Below are positions 34,722-47,531 of a stretch of 64,000 nucleotides of DNA, piece by piece (the stretch's first letter is position 1; every line of letters starts with the position of its first letter). The translations under genes and the position numbers were made by a program. This DNA is from Pochonia chlamydosporia 170 (taxonomy: Eukaryota > Ascomycota > Sordariomycetes > Hypocreales > Clavicipitaceae): assembly GCF_001653235.2 (NCBI RefSeq), contig NW_019154049.1, positions 288,859-352,858 of the forward strand. Reading direction: 5' to 3'. The notes beneath the pieces are model-generated. The model saw nothing but the letters and a program-made list of their open reading frames with translations, ran no database searches and was not told where the DNA came from.

Positions 34722-34966
34722 GTAAAAAATGCACAGGAATTACGCACTCATAGTGGGTTTAGAAAGACGCCGCCTACAAGTCCTACCCATGCATTTTGCA
34801 TTGATTGAACGTTTTGCCCAGCTTAGTCTATTGAAGATACAGTATTTAATACAACCATTTCATAGTCGGTAAAGTAATGTCCGCAAAGTTGCGTGTGCTT
34901 GGTTTTGTTCAGTCTCATATTTTAGCACCCATGAAATGCAGTAGATTATGAAGGGAGCAAGTTTTA
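34722..34966. repeat. Copy 1 of the recombinase-downstream repeat
   Basis: The sequence after the recombinase stop (TTGATTGAAC, then CATAGTCGGTAAAGTAATG at 34863-34880) resembles sequence after the finger duplicate (about 55420-55475) and at about 58228-58285. This copy is the shortest and ends at the palindrome at 34967. Confidence 0.5.
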
Positions 34967-34984
34967 GACCTAACTGGTTAGGTC
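34967..34984. repeat. CCTAAC palindrome, copy 1
   Basis: GACCTAACTGGTTAGGTC consists of two perfect eight-base arms around TG. Two relatives occur at 56521 and 58823. All three follow copies of the recombinase-downstream repeat, so the motif may mark an element end. Confidence 0.6.
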
Positions 34985-35386
34985 AGGACTACGTAATTAG
35001 ACCAGCGTAGTGTTGACCCAACAACATGGTGGGGTCGTGGGATCGAGCTCTTGTGGCACTTCAAGGGTGCTGTAAGGTGTTCTGCTAAGAAGGGACGTGT
35101 CGCCAACCCTCTGAGAGGTCGGCTGGAGCAGTGACAAGCAAAAGAACTGCCCCCGCAATCAACCGCGGCTCGTACTCCGGCATTTCGGCCAGACGGATTT
35201 TCCGGCTTAGTCATGACCGCCTTTCGAAGTCAACCGCTGGAGCGACGCCTACCTGCCCTGGAAGTATGGAACTTTCCCTTTCATTAGAATCTCCGCATTT
35301 GATGTCACCTGGCTTCACTAACACAACCCACTCACTGATCAGGAATTCCTCGCCACGGCTCATCCAACTGGCCCGATGTTATCAGC

Positions 35387-37589
35387 ATGCCAAAATTGCG
35401 AGCGTGCGACGCATGCTTCCAGAGGAAGGTATGTCATCGAACTGGAGACGCATGGGCCGCTTCTTACATTATCCACAGATACAGTGCGCCATACCCGACC
35501 CAGGAAAGCCGTGCAACTGGTGTAGTCACCAAAATCTGGCATGCACAGTTACTAGGGCGAAGCGGGAAAGGGCCCCAAAACGGTGCGCCACCATATGAGA
35601 TTTCCTATAACTGCTTATTAGCCCTGACGTTACTGGCTCGTGCAGTAGCATCGCAGAAAAAGAGAAAGTGAAGCTATTGGAACGAGTTCAGCAGCTTGAG
35701 AGAGCGCTAGCTCAGTGTAACTCAAATCAATGTCAAGGCAGGGAAACCGGGAGCGGTTATGAACGGTCGGAGTCATCCATTGTCCGCCAGTATACCTGTC
35801 AATCATTCGCGCCTACTTTGATGGGGATTGTTCAGCCTTTGATACCCGCGCCGCGAGTTTGCCGAACTCCCAACGACGTCTCCCATAATTATATTGCTAT
35901 CGCGACTCGCACCTTTCGGCAGAACTGGTATCACCGGGGACAGCAAATTTTTTCTGAAAGAGGTTTGAAATGGGTCATATCAAAAACTGACACGAGCGTC
36001 TCATCACTAAGATTCTCTCTGTTCAATGGCGATATCTGCAGACCGTATTTGGACTATCCCCTTCCCCAGGAGCATTGGGCCTTTCACACCTTATGGGAAC
36101 TGCCCGCCCAGAGCTTAATACAAAAGTCTTTCAATGTCTTCTCGCATTCTCTTTTTCGCATCGTTTTCCCCGTTCTAGATGAAGCTTTTCTAGAGGAGAC
36201 TATAACCACGGCTTACGAGCCATTCGAAGGTGTAAACCCTCCTGTCAGGCACCTTTCCACAAGAGCATGTCTGTTGGCAGCTTTTGCCGTTTTATCTCAC
36301 CTGAAGCCTTTCGAGGAGATCCACACATTTCCCGACGGGCAAGAGTGCGCGGGAAAGGCACAGGGCCTGCTAAATCTTGTTAAAACTCCCGCGAAAATGG
36401 AAACCCTTCAGACCCTGCTCTTGTTGGTAGGTTTTGTGACTGCTTCTACTACCGTCATATAGACGAGAATCTCACATTTGCCTTTAGCAGAAGTACAGAA
36501 CAATCACAGGCCAACACGAAGTTGCCAACGCACTGCACTTTACAGCCTGTCGGATGGTTTGTGAACTGGACGGTTATTCAAATCACCGTTTCTCATCTTC
36601 TAACGGTGACGTTCCCTCTCCTGCGCGACGAAACCACCATATCCGGAAGCTATTTTGGCTTTGTTACATGTCTGATAAGGACATCTGTCTTTTCTCTGGC
36701 AAGCCTCCTATCCTCGCCAATGACTATTGTGATTTAACTACTCCAGAAAGATACGTAGGTCATGATGATTTCTTACATGAGTCTAATGAAGCGATCGACT
36801 TGTGTAACATTGCAGTTCACAAGCTTTCATCCTACTTTTGGGGGGACCCTCTTCTAAGCCTTCTAAAAGAGAAGATATTCCGATTATTGTATTCACCGTC
36901 GGCTCTTCTCATTGTGGACCATGAGCTTCTATCTCGCATTCGTCGGTTGGATGATGAACTGGAGGATTGGCGTCTGTCCGTGCCTCTGGAGCTGCGGCCT
37001 AGGTTGCCAAGTTCACGAAGTGATCATTTGCTACGGCCTACCAAACAATTTTCAGGTTATCTCAGATCAATCCAACTGCAACTGGAGTACCAATACGTCA
37101 TTACTGTTATCCATACACCAGTTCGAAGACTCGGCGCCAATCAAAGCGAGACTACTATCTTGCCTGATGACCTTCATAGTGTTATGCATTCCAGCATCGA
37201 CCTGGCCTTAGAGGCCAGTCGCTCAACTCTTCATATCCTGAGTCAACCGATCGCGATGTTGAGACAGAATGCTCTATGGTGAGTTCTAATCAAGATTCCA
37301 AGCATCCTGTCCGTTTTCTAATGCTAATTTTAAGTACAGGCACACAAGCTTCTATCCACTTATAGCCACTCTGCCATTATTCGTCAATATTCTCTTACAT
37401 CCTCTAGAGGCATCGGCGGAAAATGACATAAAGTTTCTTACTTTAGCATTGCATATAATTAACAGCATGCTACCTTCACATAGACTCGACTGCGATAAGA
37501 GTCACATTCAGCAGTCGAGAGATTTTGTAGCAGAGTTGCTTAGACTGGCAAATTGTGCTATTTTGAAAGCGGATACAGAGCCTTGCTAG
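35387..37589 (+). CDS. Zn2Cys6 transcription factor
   Basis: Exon 1 (35387-35428) encodes MPKLRACDACFQRK and splices in frame to IQC...CNWCSHQNLAC, completing CX2CX6CX8CX2CX6C. A second short intron leads to IAEKEKVKLLERVQQLERAL, a leucine-heptad dimerisation helix. The middle homology region follows (KVFQTLLLLQKYRTITGQHE-type sequence, here LLLQKYRTITGQHEVANAL) with RKLFWLCYMSDKDICLFSGK. The last intron (37279-37338) joins ALW to HTSFYPLIATLP and the frame ends at 37589. It is the first intact gene after the recombinase and is transcribed away from it, next to the ferroportin gene; target genes are unknown. Confidence 0.8.
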
Positions 37590-38722
37590 ACTCGGAAAAG
37601 CACCCCAGGATGACCCGTACGCAAGTTTTGAATCTGATATTGCCGCCTTCAAAGTCATTGCTTGCGATTGGCGCAGCCCGCTGCGACCATTCTTATAGAG
37701 ATTCAGCTGGTAGATAAAAAGAATTTGTAAGTCGCCAAGCTTAGTTACGCATTATGCTGTTTCGGCTAACTACTAATATAGCGCGATAATACTTGCCGTT
37801 TCTTGACATTCGCTTTCATTCCCAGCACGGCACTGGCACACGTCAACCTTCTCCATCCACGAACTAATAATTGCTTTCTGGTGTGCGTTGCCCTTATCAG
37901 CTAAACCATGCCTACTTTTCGGATGAGGAGTTGGTACACCGCATTTGTGTCACTGCAGAGGGCATGTGGAACGATGGCGCAGTATTGGTTGCTTCATACA
38001 TATTCCCTCATTCAGAAATACAGGACGAAAATGGTCTCTGTGAATATTGCTCACTTGTGTATTCGCCTACCATGGTGATGACTGCAATTGTAGGTAGAGC
38101 AACAAAATCAAAGACCGTTTATCGGGCGGCACGTTTTGCGATATATCTTTTGACCAGACTCTAGGGGGAGGGGCCTTAGGGTTCTTGTGGCGGAAGAATC
38201 GTATAATGCCTATGCAGGCGAGCACACAAACCTGTCGGTAGACAACAGTTGCAAGTAAAGGCGATGTCGAGGCGAGTAAGTTGATAACATGCCACATCTA
38301 CTATTGGTCCTTCCTCCACTGAGGATTTATCGGGTCCTCTCTCCGACGCGTCAATCAAGCACGGGAGCACATAGAACGGGAAGTACCCATCAAGCATCAA
38401 ATGATGAGTAAGCGGGGTGGCGTTGCCTTTTTGTCCGTGGCGGCGGGTCCAAAGCCGTTAAAGTGGCTACGATGGCCGCTGCAACTTCCGCCGCAATGTT
38501 GCCAATGCGGCATGAAATATTGCTAAATTGGTATTGGCTGGAAGTCACCAGCCGGCTTTCGTTTTCCCCCTTCTGCTGATGGGCGATAAATACGAACAAG
38601 TTTGCCTTTTACCATGCTCCAGCTTGGCTAATGCATTTACTCCTTTTCTTCCTTCGAAGTAAACACGGAAAACAATTCAACTCGTTCTACGTCTTCTCTA
38701 AGGTACAGGTGGAGGCTGAGCC
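37590..38722. other. Intergenic region before ferroportin
   Basis: A plus-strand frame of 97 codons at 37871-38164 lacks an ATG and motifs. Nothing else is supportable. It probably holds the promoter of the ferroportin gene. Confidence 0.4.
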
Positions 38723-40462
38723 ATGACAGCTGGACGCGAAATAGACGAAGATAGTTGTCCCGGTGAACACACTTCTTTACTTGGAAGAGATGGCTATCCA
38801 AGTGAGCAGCATCCGGACTCGGTCCAGAGTTGCGTTACGCCTTCCATCGCAAGGCGACTCTACATTTCGCACTTTTTATCCACCTGGAATTCCCGAGTCT
38901 TTGAGTTTGGGGCTGTACTCTATCTAGCGACAATTTTCCCTGGCACATTGATGCCAATGTCAGTGTATGCTCTCGTCCGGGGCCTCTCTGCAATAATCTT
39001 TGCTCCGGTAGTCGGGTTATATATCGATGTGGGTAATCGTCTTCAAGTCGTGAGAGTGTCAATTGGTAAGCACCCATACTTCTCAATCACAGTGAAATCG
39101 CTGACACTGTGTAGTGTTTCAGAGACTCGCTGTCGCTGGCTCATGCACAATTTTTTATGTTCTAGCTGCCAATTTACCACTTGGACCCAGCGGAAGGGCA
39201 GGAATGCTCGTACTAGTGACGTTTTTCGCATGTATCGAGAAGTTATGCTCAATAATGAATTTGGTGTCCGTGGAAAAGGATTGGGTGGGCGAATAATTGC
39301 AAGCATCCCTATAAACAAGCCGTTTAGAGCTAATATTACCTCACCAGGTTGTGGTTATAGCCGAAAACGATCCGGAAGCACTGAGTCTTATTAACTCACA
39401 AATGAGGCGCATAGACCTGCTTTGCAAGTTATTTGGGCCATTATTTATCGCTCTAATCGATGGTTATTCCTCCAAGGTAGCCATTATCGTCAACTTTGGC
39501 ATGAATGCTGCGTCTGTAATTATTGAGTACTTTGCCATTGCTAGGGTTTATGACGAAGTTCCACAGCTGCAGGAGGCAAAGTCGCGGCAGCCGAATCTAC
39601 CAACAACTGAATCAACAGGGGCCCGAAGCGGAATTGTGAGCACGATTTGGCAGAAATTGACGGGTATTGTCAAGAAGTCCGGCCAGGACTTCTATTTCTA
39701 CTTCAATCATCGCGCTTTTCTACCGTCTATTGCTGGAGCAGTACTATATCTCACAGTGCTTAGCTTTGCTGGCCAGATGGTCACATACTTGCTTTCTATT
39801 GGCTACAGCTCGACGCAAATTGGTATCGCTAGAACATTAAGTGTGGTATTCGAGGTCTTGGCCACATGGGTAGCGCCTTCCCTGATGGGACGAATTGGGG
39901 TAATCAGAGCCGGCCTCTGGCTAAGCACCTGGCAAATCACCATGCTTATTACGGGAATTTCCGTGTTTTGGATCTTTGAGGCAAATTCTCTTATCTCCGC
40001 AAGCGGGCTGGTTGGCGGCACCATACTTAGTCGCTTAGGCCTCCGTGGATTTGATCTGTGCGTTCAGTTTATTGTTCAAGAGGTAAGACATAGTATTCTC
40101 GTTCTGTTATTCCTACTCGATCGCATGGAGTTTGCCTAGAGCCTCTAACACTATGGCAGGAAGTCGAAGCGGAGAGCCGGGGTGCATTTTCATCCATCGA
40201 GGCAGCCTGGCAGAATGGCTTTGAACTTATTGCCTATGCAACTACTATCATCTGGTCCCAACCACACCAATTCAAATGGCCTTCACTCATCTCGGTTACA
40301 GCCGTTGCTTCGGCAAGCATTGCCTATACAAGCTTTGTATATCTGCGAAGGGGCCATCTCCTGCATTTAAACGGTCTAATGAACTTCCTGCAGACTAACC
40401 AGGGCAAACAAATCGAACATGAGAGGGGCATTAGTCGAATCGCGTCCGAATATGACATATAG
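38723..40462 (+). CDS. Ferroportin-family (SLC40) metal exporter
   Basis: Four exons join in frame, with introns near 39064-39112, 39281-39345 and 40083-40160. The protein has about ten hydrophobic segments. The N-terminal region has LYISHFLSTWNSRVFEFGAV, followed by the loop IDVGNRLQVVRVS. The second half contains GLRGFDLCVQFIVQEEVEA and RGAFSSIEAAWQNGFELI (given in parts), which match the conserved end of ferroportin (PF06963). Ferroportins export ferrous iron, and some fungal or plant relatives move nickel or cobalt; location may be plasma membrane or vacuole. It converges on the SulP gene with only 17 bp between stop codons. Both may be metal/anion cargo of a mobile element. Confidence 0.85.
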
Positions 40463-40479
40463 ATTTGGTTCAGTGCAAT

Positions 40480-43072
40480 CTATTTAGAAATATTAGCGTC
40501 CCTGTTTGTCGCGTTTGCAACAGCACTCTCCACTGCCGCAGTAAGATCGACGTGAAAGAATGGCCTATTAACACCATGAATCGCCGCCAACTTGTCCTGG
40601 GCAACAATACCCTCAGACCTAACAGGTCCGATCTCGACAACGTCAACGCAGTTCTCCTCGTCTCTACAGCCCGTAACACGTAAACGACGATTGTCATTTC
40701 CTGTTTCGATTGCTGCCACGCTGAATATGGGCTTCCACTGGCCGAGCGTGCCATTCCGTCCCGTAGATGGATAGCCGAAGCCAGCAGCTGCGAAAGCACG
40801 CCTCGTCCAGCGGTTGTTGAGGTTAGCGAAGTGCCATTCGGCGGACGCGGGGTAGCTATGCTGGTTGAGCACGTTACGGACATCGACGAGACCTTGAACA
40901 GAGGTGATATCTATGCTGTTGACGGACGAACAGTCAAGGACGATGGCGCGGAGGATTGGTCTGGAGTCGTCCAAATCGTTAACCTCACCACGCCGTGGTC
41001 CCGGATCGTTCCATGGACGATCCTTTTACGGGATTGTGGTTAGTCAAGATTTTGATGCACTACGTAGGATCGAACGTACCCCGAGCTTTGTACGCTTGCC
41101 AAGTTGCGTGGGCCGTGTTTCCTTCTGCACGTGCTTGAGTAATTTATCGAGATAGTGTTGCTGGTTCGTGTAGTTGAAGCCTTCGTCAAATCGAAAAATG
41201 AAAACGCCTGGATATGGCGACTCTGCTTCGACGTCTTCGTTGTACGGCGTGCAATTCATGATAGACAAGAACGCGTCGCGAGACGGCCTTTCAGATCCTT
41301 CTTTCTTTGAGTTTAAATCTCCAGCGGAAACTGCGTAAATTCGCACTCTGCCAAGGAAGCTACCCTTGGCTCTGGCAATACGTATGAGCAATAACGCAGC
41401 AGCAGAAGCAATGGTCAGGTATACTCCATTTTCTAGAGACGTGAAAATGGTCATGAGGATGCCGGCCAGAAAGATGAGAAAGTCCGGGGGACATCTCCCA
41501 GTATCTGTACACAACCTTGGGTTGAGTGATCAGGTCGATGACGGCATGAATGATCACTGCTGCCAAACTGCTCATGGGAATGTAGAAGAAGACAGACGTA
41601 AGAGCGTACAGTGCGAGCAGGACAATGATCGATGTAAAAATTCCGGCAAGTGGCGTTCGCACGACAGCCTTCGACTTGATAGCAGTTCTCGAGAACGAAC
41701 CGGTAGCGGGATAAGCACCCAAGAATGGCCCAAACAGGTTCGCAAGCCCTATGGCGACAAGCTCCTGAGAGGGATTGATGGTGTAGTTGTTGACTCTGCC
41801 AAAAGACTTCGAGATGGCAATGTGCTCGATAATCAGGACAATAATAGTGGCCGGAAGCTCCGGGGCTATAGCTTTCAGCAGTTTCGTGTTGACATCTGGC
41901 ACGCCTTTCTTCTGGAAACCTGCTCAGAACTCGACTGTTAGCTACTAGCAAAGTATATATTGACTTCGGGTGCGCGGCTAACCTCTTGGTACATTTCCCA
42001 AAATCTTAAACTTCGCTTCATTAACATTTGTAACACCACGGTTAATAAGGAAGCTGACAAGAGTATAGAGGAGGATAACGAAAGCCAGGCGAAGAGTAGA
42101 TACGAAGAACCAGAGCCGCTTCCTGCTGGACTGTCTAGTAGCCATGTAGTTACAAGTGCATCGGATCGAATACAAAAGGAATAAGGCGGAGAGTCCCATT
42201 ACGGCATCAATCTTGGTCCTTGGAAGGCCCTTCAGCGTGTTGATAATGACGTCGGAGGCCGCCTCTCGAGTGTTGATGCCCGAGATGCCCATCAAGGCAG
42301 GGACTTGGCCGGCGGCAATACTTATGGCAGCTCCTGTCATAAACGAGGTAATAGACACGAGAGGGATGAACTCCACGATCCACCCGACTCTGATAAGACC
42401 GACAATAAGCAGGAAAGTGCCCGAAATGAGAGCCAAGCCGCGTGAAATCTGATCTGGAGTAAACTCGGGGTATTCAGCCCGTACACGGACGATGATGTTT
42501 CCTACCAAAGTTGACATGACGGCGACAGCCTGGAGTATCAGGTTAGCAAACCAAGGGGAGAATCCAAGACACATGTGAGTTTTCGTACGCCGATTGTGAT
42601 ATCCTTCGATGTTGCGAACGCCCAGTACAGCAACATGGCGATAAATGATGTATATAGGCCATATTCAGGGGATAATTGTGCCTGGAGGGCATATGCCATT
42701 GCTTGGGGAACGACAACAAATCCGACCGTAACGCCTATGGGAGGTCAATAATAAAACGATACCCAAGGCCACTTTCACGGCCACACTGCCAGAGAACAGA
42801 CCAGCAGTAATATCGCCAAGTAGCCAAGTGGTATTATAATGAAAAATCCACGACAAGAACGGAAATAGGCTGTACACGTAGTTTACAGTTCCTGTTTTTG
42901 TGGGAAGATGCTCTTTGATATACCCAACAACAGTAGGTTTGGTCTCGACATATGCCTGAAACAAATTGTTAGGCTCGGTTGTCGACTCGACCAGGTCATG
43001 GGGCTCCTCCCTGCGACCGAGCCTGATAGCTATACTTTTTGCCAAGGTATTCCCCATTTTGGTTATTACCAT
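40480..43072 (-). CDS. SulP-family sulfate permease with C-terminal STAS domain
   Basis: The ATG at 43072 opens an N-terminal cytoplasmic segment, then LLGDITAG splices to VTVGFVVVPQAMAYALQAQL, the SulP signature. Further introns lie near 42530-42590, 41890-41975, about 41500 and 41000-41060. Multiple membrane helices include LFGPFLGAYPATGSFSRTAI. The C-terminal part (RPILRAIVLDCSSVNSIDIT, then GLVDVRNVL) is a STAS domain. The family carries sulfate and, less specifically, chromate, molybdate and selenate. The gene is complete. With the CHR transporter 10 kb away it suggests oxyanion handling. A start at the preceding TTG codon (43093) is less likely. Confidence 0.9.
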
Positions 43073-44066
43073 GGTGTTGGAGGTGTTGGGCAAATAAACT
43101 GGATCGAAGCGGACATGATGTCACGAAAATGCCATTGGCGGCGGTAAACATAATATATATCGTATGACGAATAGGCACCTAATAATCATTTATATCTCGC
43201 TGCCCCGGTAAGGCAGCAGCAGGTAGCTTCCAGCTAAGCTTTGCGTCCATGATGCTTCCGGTTTCCGCATCTGACGACAAACGCCAGGTGAATTGCGTGC
43301 CATTTAGGACAGATAGATTACAATTGGCCAGCCAATAGTCTGTTAGGATTAATTCAATGATGTAATACTCAACAGGCGATGCAATAGGAAAGGAGAAAAG
43401 TGAATAGAAAGAAAGAGATGAAATTGAAACTCTGAGGCACTGAGGAACGAATGTTCAACCTCAGGGGTGCCTCACTGGGTTTGTGTACTGTCCTTGTGGC
43501 GCTAGAGGCGCTCATGCATTAGCGCCAGGGCAAAGCTTGAGGGGTCGATGGACAGACACCGGCGCTATGGTTGGTGGGAAAGCTGAGCCTGGATGCTCAA
43601 CTACCGAGTGAAGCGGGCGGGTGGGGAGGAGCATCCGTGGGGCTGCCAACACCGGCAATGGGACGGACACCCCAGCAGTGATTGGCTGTTTCCAGCGCAA
43701 GTCGAGGTAACACCAACTGTCCCTCTTGCCTCAAGAAACTAATGCACTGGTCGTAATTTGGACACGGTGACAAACCTGCCTACATGCCACATCGCCAAGG
43801 AAGCCGATGAAGCCGATAAAGCCGAGACATCGTGCCAGGATGGACGGACCTTGAGACGCTCATTGGTCAGGGCTGTTGGCAACGTCAGGTAGCCAGTACA
43901 ATGCAAACTCACTGAAGATGCACCACATCTCAAGGTTGTTGAATATTCGGAGCCATAAGCTTCTGCAAATAAGCGGCAGAGTACATAAATCATGTAATGG
44001 CCAATGAACATAACGAGCCTATCCGTCCAATACTGCCGCAATGTGCCCATTTGATCAGACTTTAGT
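43073..44066. other. Divergent intergenic region
   Basis: This interval lies between the sulfate permease start and the arrestin-like gene start. It has GC-richer patches near 43540-43690 but no supported gene. Minus-strand frames here lack motifs. Confidence 0.4.
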
Positions 44067-45537
44067 ATGTCATTGATGATGAGAATCCATGTCGATGTCA
44101 AGCAACAGCCTTCCTTAAGGGCATTTACCTCGGAAGAGACAGTACGAGGCTCTGTAAGCTTAGTCTCGAGCTATGCCACGCCTATATCAAGCATCGTTCT
44201 GTCCCTCAAAGGTCTGATTCAGTTGAATTGTCATTTGCCTGCTGCGAAACTGAACTGACGGCGTACCGCAGGCAGGGTCACCACGTCTCTATATAAGGAT
44301 TCCCCTTCCTTCGCTCTGGCACAAGATATAAATCCATGGGTTTGTGACTCTCATAATGTCTGCGCAATATGTCTTGTCATGTTGAGGTCTAATACCTCAT
44401 GGCGATCCACTTGCTGACGGCACACGTAGGTCCTCGAGTTATCCCAGGTCCTATTTACGTCGTCCGACATCCCTATCACCTCTGGGGAGTCCACAATATC
44501 CAAGGGCCATCACTCGTTCCCCTTTGCGGTCAGGTTTCCTTTGCTCGTTGCCTGCGATCGATCTCAGTCGTTTGTGCGACACCTCAAAACCACGCTTCCA
44601 CCGTCTTTCGACAGTCACGCAGCCAGCCGCCGCGCCTCAGCCAAGATCGAATACATCTTAACAGCCAAAGCGAATCGACGAGACAGATTCTGCCGGAACA
44701 TCTCAGCGCAGCAGGAGTTGTCATTTCTCCCCCTCGATCCACCATTGTCTTTGATTCCCTTAGGTTCAGGACATGGCACAACGAGGTTAAGAATACTTTC
44801 CCTTGACGACATTGCTCTCACTTGGCACGTGATGGAGTCTATACAACGTTTGACCACCCAAGTCCCCATCCTGCTGCTCGAGGCAAGACTTCCTTCACCA
44901 CCAGTCCTGTACGCAGGCGACAAGATCCCTTTAGTGTTGTTGCTCCAAAGGCTATCTCCAAGACTGGAGGATGATGTCCCCATGCAGTTGCAAAGCATAA
45001 CAATCAGCCTTGTGAGCACAACGGTAATTACAGTGGGTACTGATCACACTTCATGGAGTTCATCCCAGAACCTGTTGCAGCTCACGGGCTTGGGAAGGGC
45101 GGTGGACAATACTCAGGCGGAGGATGTATTATCGGAGCTTGACAGTACTACGTTGCAGCACATCGCCATTCCGAACATCACACCCAGCTTCACCACTTGC
45201 ACCGTCCGACATGAACACTCACTCGAGCTGAATGCCGGTTTCTCGATTGGGAAACAATCCAAATCAAAGGTATGCCCCATATCTTCTAATTTGAGGGCTA
45301 CGATCCTGACTCTCGTTTTCTTATCTTTAGCTGATCAAGATCGCCATAAATGTCGAGGTATTTTCTGGTCTTGGACAAAGCCCTGACGTAACACCATCTG
45401 GAGTGACCAGAAACCGTGACGATGACTATGATTATGACAGTGTTGGTGTTGTCAATCTAAGGCCGGGCTGCTTAGAACATTTGGGTATTAGTACTGGATT
45501 CGCTGAGGACGCTTCCCTTCCCTCGTATACTAGCTAG
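44067..45537 (+). CDS. Arrestin-like protein
   Basis: The start MSLMMRIHVDVKQQPSLRAF is followed by EETVRGSVSLVSS, an arrestin N-domain beta sandwich. Introns then lead to a small exon (GRVTTSLYKDSPSFALAQDI) and, after an acceptor at about 44428, to VLELSQVLFTSSD and HHSFPFAVRFPLLVACDRSQ, LPPSFDSHAAS and AKIEYILTAKANRRD, all typical arrestin N features. The C-domain continues to a final exon ending in DASLPSYTS. The donor of exon 2 is uncertain (between about 44337 and 44400). Fungal arrestin-like (ART/Rim8/PalF) proteins link ubiquitin ligases to plasma-membrane transporters, so a role in turnover of neighbouring transporters is conceivable but only inferred. Confidence 0.7.
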
Positions 45538-45812
45538 ACCCAGCACTCGCCAGATACGTATTTGATATCATAGTTTATTCCCGTGTGCCTTGGGATTGCT
45601 TCATAGTTGACGTTCTTCACTTCGAAAAGGTGCAACATCTTTTGCTTTTGGCAGTCAATATTATCCTCGTTCGGATGTAAGCTACATGCATTGGCTAGGG
45701 TCATCAGCTGGAAGATGCAAAGGCGCGTTGATGGAACACAGGCGTCGACGTCTTCGGCCAGAATTGTCGGGGCAACCACCACTAGCGTAGTCAGAACAAC
45801 GGCGGGATGCAT
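45534..45812 (-). CDS. Small secreted cysteine-containing protein
   Basis: This 92-residue single-exon ORF starts with MHPAVVLTTLVVVAPTILAE, a good signal peptide. Five cysteines follow (AC, LC, AC, DC, EC), spread over about 70 residues. Small size, secretion signal and cysteines suit an effector-like or surface protein. No family is recognised. Its stop codon overlaps that of the convergent arrestin-like gene within TAGCTAG. An odd cysteine number leaves one free or paired between chains. Confidence 0.55.
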   Translation of the reverse strand: MHPAVVLTTLVVVAPTILAEDVDACVPSTRLCIFQLMTLANACSLHPNEDNIDCQKQKMLHLFEVKNVNYEAIPRHTGINYDIKYVSGECWV

Positions 45813-47531
45813 GTGGTGAACGAAGAGAGGGCAGCTCTGATGTGGCTACTCCAAGGGAGAAGGCCTCAGTTGTGAATGCATGTTGTGTAACACGCCGCGT
45901 ATAGTGACAACAGCATGGTTCTGTATCAACCATTGACAATCAATGCCTGCAGAGTTCATGTTGTTATTTTAGGTCGTGAAACTATTTCCAAAAATAGGTG
46001 TACCTCGCCAGGATTCCTTACCACGATTGCCAGTGCTAGACTAATTTCATGACTGCCCTTCAGAGGGTATGGCCCGTGTCTGGAGTGTTAGCGGCACTGG
46101 AAAGCCATTGAACGGCTCCGGGCTCTGAAGTGAGGAATTTCGCCCAGGCCGTAGGCGTCTGTAAACGAAGTTGCGTTTCTTGAGTTTTCCAAGTATCACC
46201 AAAGAGCAGAGCCTTGAAACGAAGGCGTTCTCTAACTGGGCTTCACCCATGCACTTCTGGCTTGGCAAAAAAGCTTGTTTCATCCTTACCCCTGCTTCGT
46301 CCCATTCCCGAGATACCCTCGGATGAGCCGATTTGGTGCTGGCGGAACATCGCCAAACAAAGCGCCCAAGTGCCACATGGTTCGTTTGTTAGCCAGTGGG
46401 TTCTTCCCCTACACCATCTGTTGGGTCCACCCGATCGAAACGGTGCTATGGCCTGAGGTAAAACGCCACGTCGTCCGCGCCTCAATTGGTGGTGGTGGCA
46501 GCAATCGCCGTCTCAGCCAATCGCTCAACGCGCCAGAGCCGCCAACCCCTGTAACTCTCCTCCAGTCGTGACCAATACCACCAGCATGACAGTCATATAG
46601 TCATGCAGAACCAAACAGTTTGAAATCTCCGGATACTCTCTAACATTTCATAGACGCACTGCCACATATTTCTGCCCTTTGCTCTGGCTACTGACGCTGG
46701 CTGGGGTTTCAGCGTCCAGAGCGCGCTATGTTACGATCTCAGCCTCACATGTGCGTCCCCTGCCTAGGTCACCGCGAAGCCGCCTGTAGGTTCTGAGGTA
46801 CTCAAGACTTTCTGGGTCTCCCGCCTTTTCACGGACATGGAGGAGGTTCTGTACCCCTTCTGATACGCCTTTGTTACCAGCCGTTAATAATTGGTTTATT
46901 AAACACATGGATCAGCATGCAGCCCTGCACACGAAACTCTGTTAAGTGGAGGTCGAACTCCCAACTTCTCTCTGTACTGGCCCCTATTCCGTAGCAAGCC
47001 GTTTCGTCAGCCAGCCTCTTGGTATGCCCCAGCAAAACTCTGTCGGCGCTTGGGCTGCCGCTGTCCGGCTCATCTACGTAGGGTCGCTTTCCTTTCGGCC
47101 CTTAGTTGCATACGTCATCCCACCTAGGGATGCAGATGAACAACTACGGAAAGTGCCGTGGGCTGTGCTAGGTCTTGAAATAACCACAAAGCTTTTGTTT
47201 CCCAATTCCTGTGGTGCAGACAAGTTGCGTCGAAACGTGGCGTCGAAAGTCGCTCACAGTGCGTGTAGTGGACGTGAATTTGACGTGTAATGCATAGCCC
47301 ATGGCAGTTCAGGAACGCATTATCAAACTCATTGGAATGACTCGACTACAGCCTCTTGTGATGCTAATGTTGCGGCACGCAGTATATTCAGGCTTCTCAG
47401 ATAGGATACTTAAGCAGTCTTTCGCCCTCGTCAGGCTGCGTTACCCGATTCCCGTCTGCACCTTGCTTTCATACTGCGTTTAAGTTGCTAAATTTATTAA
47501 AGAAGCCGCAAAACTGCTATTCTAGGACAGA
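45813..47531. other. Intergenic region, no gene seen
   Basis: Several overlapping frames of 60-115 codons exist on both strands, none with an ATG plus motif or splice support. The interval before 47532 contains the promoter of the DUF1259 gene. Confidence 0.4.

Noticed and set aside
37871..38164. Plus-strand frame of 97 codons after the second Zn2Cys6 gene
   Set aside because: It lacks an ATG, and no splice sites link it to either neighbour.
42740..42830. Apparent 28-bp intron in the sulfate permease
   Set aside because: A donor farther upstream gives a normal 70-bp intron and restores the SulP motif GDITAGVTVGFVVVP.
43440..43720. GC-richer patch with GGCGC words upstream of the sulfate permease
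   Set aside because: No repeat structure or coding frame could be shown.
43739..44101. Minus-strand ORF of 120 codons
   Set aside because: It overlaps the start of the arrestin-like gene on the other strand and has no domain or signal.
46946..47290. Plus-strand frame of 114 codons
   Set aside because: It starts at GTG and shows no motif or promoter context.
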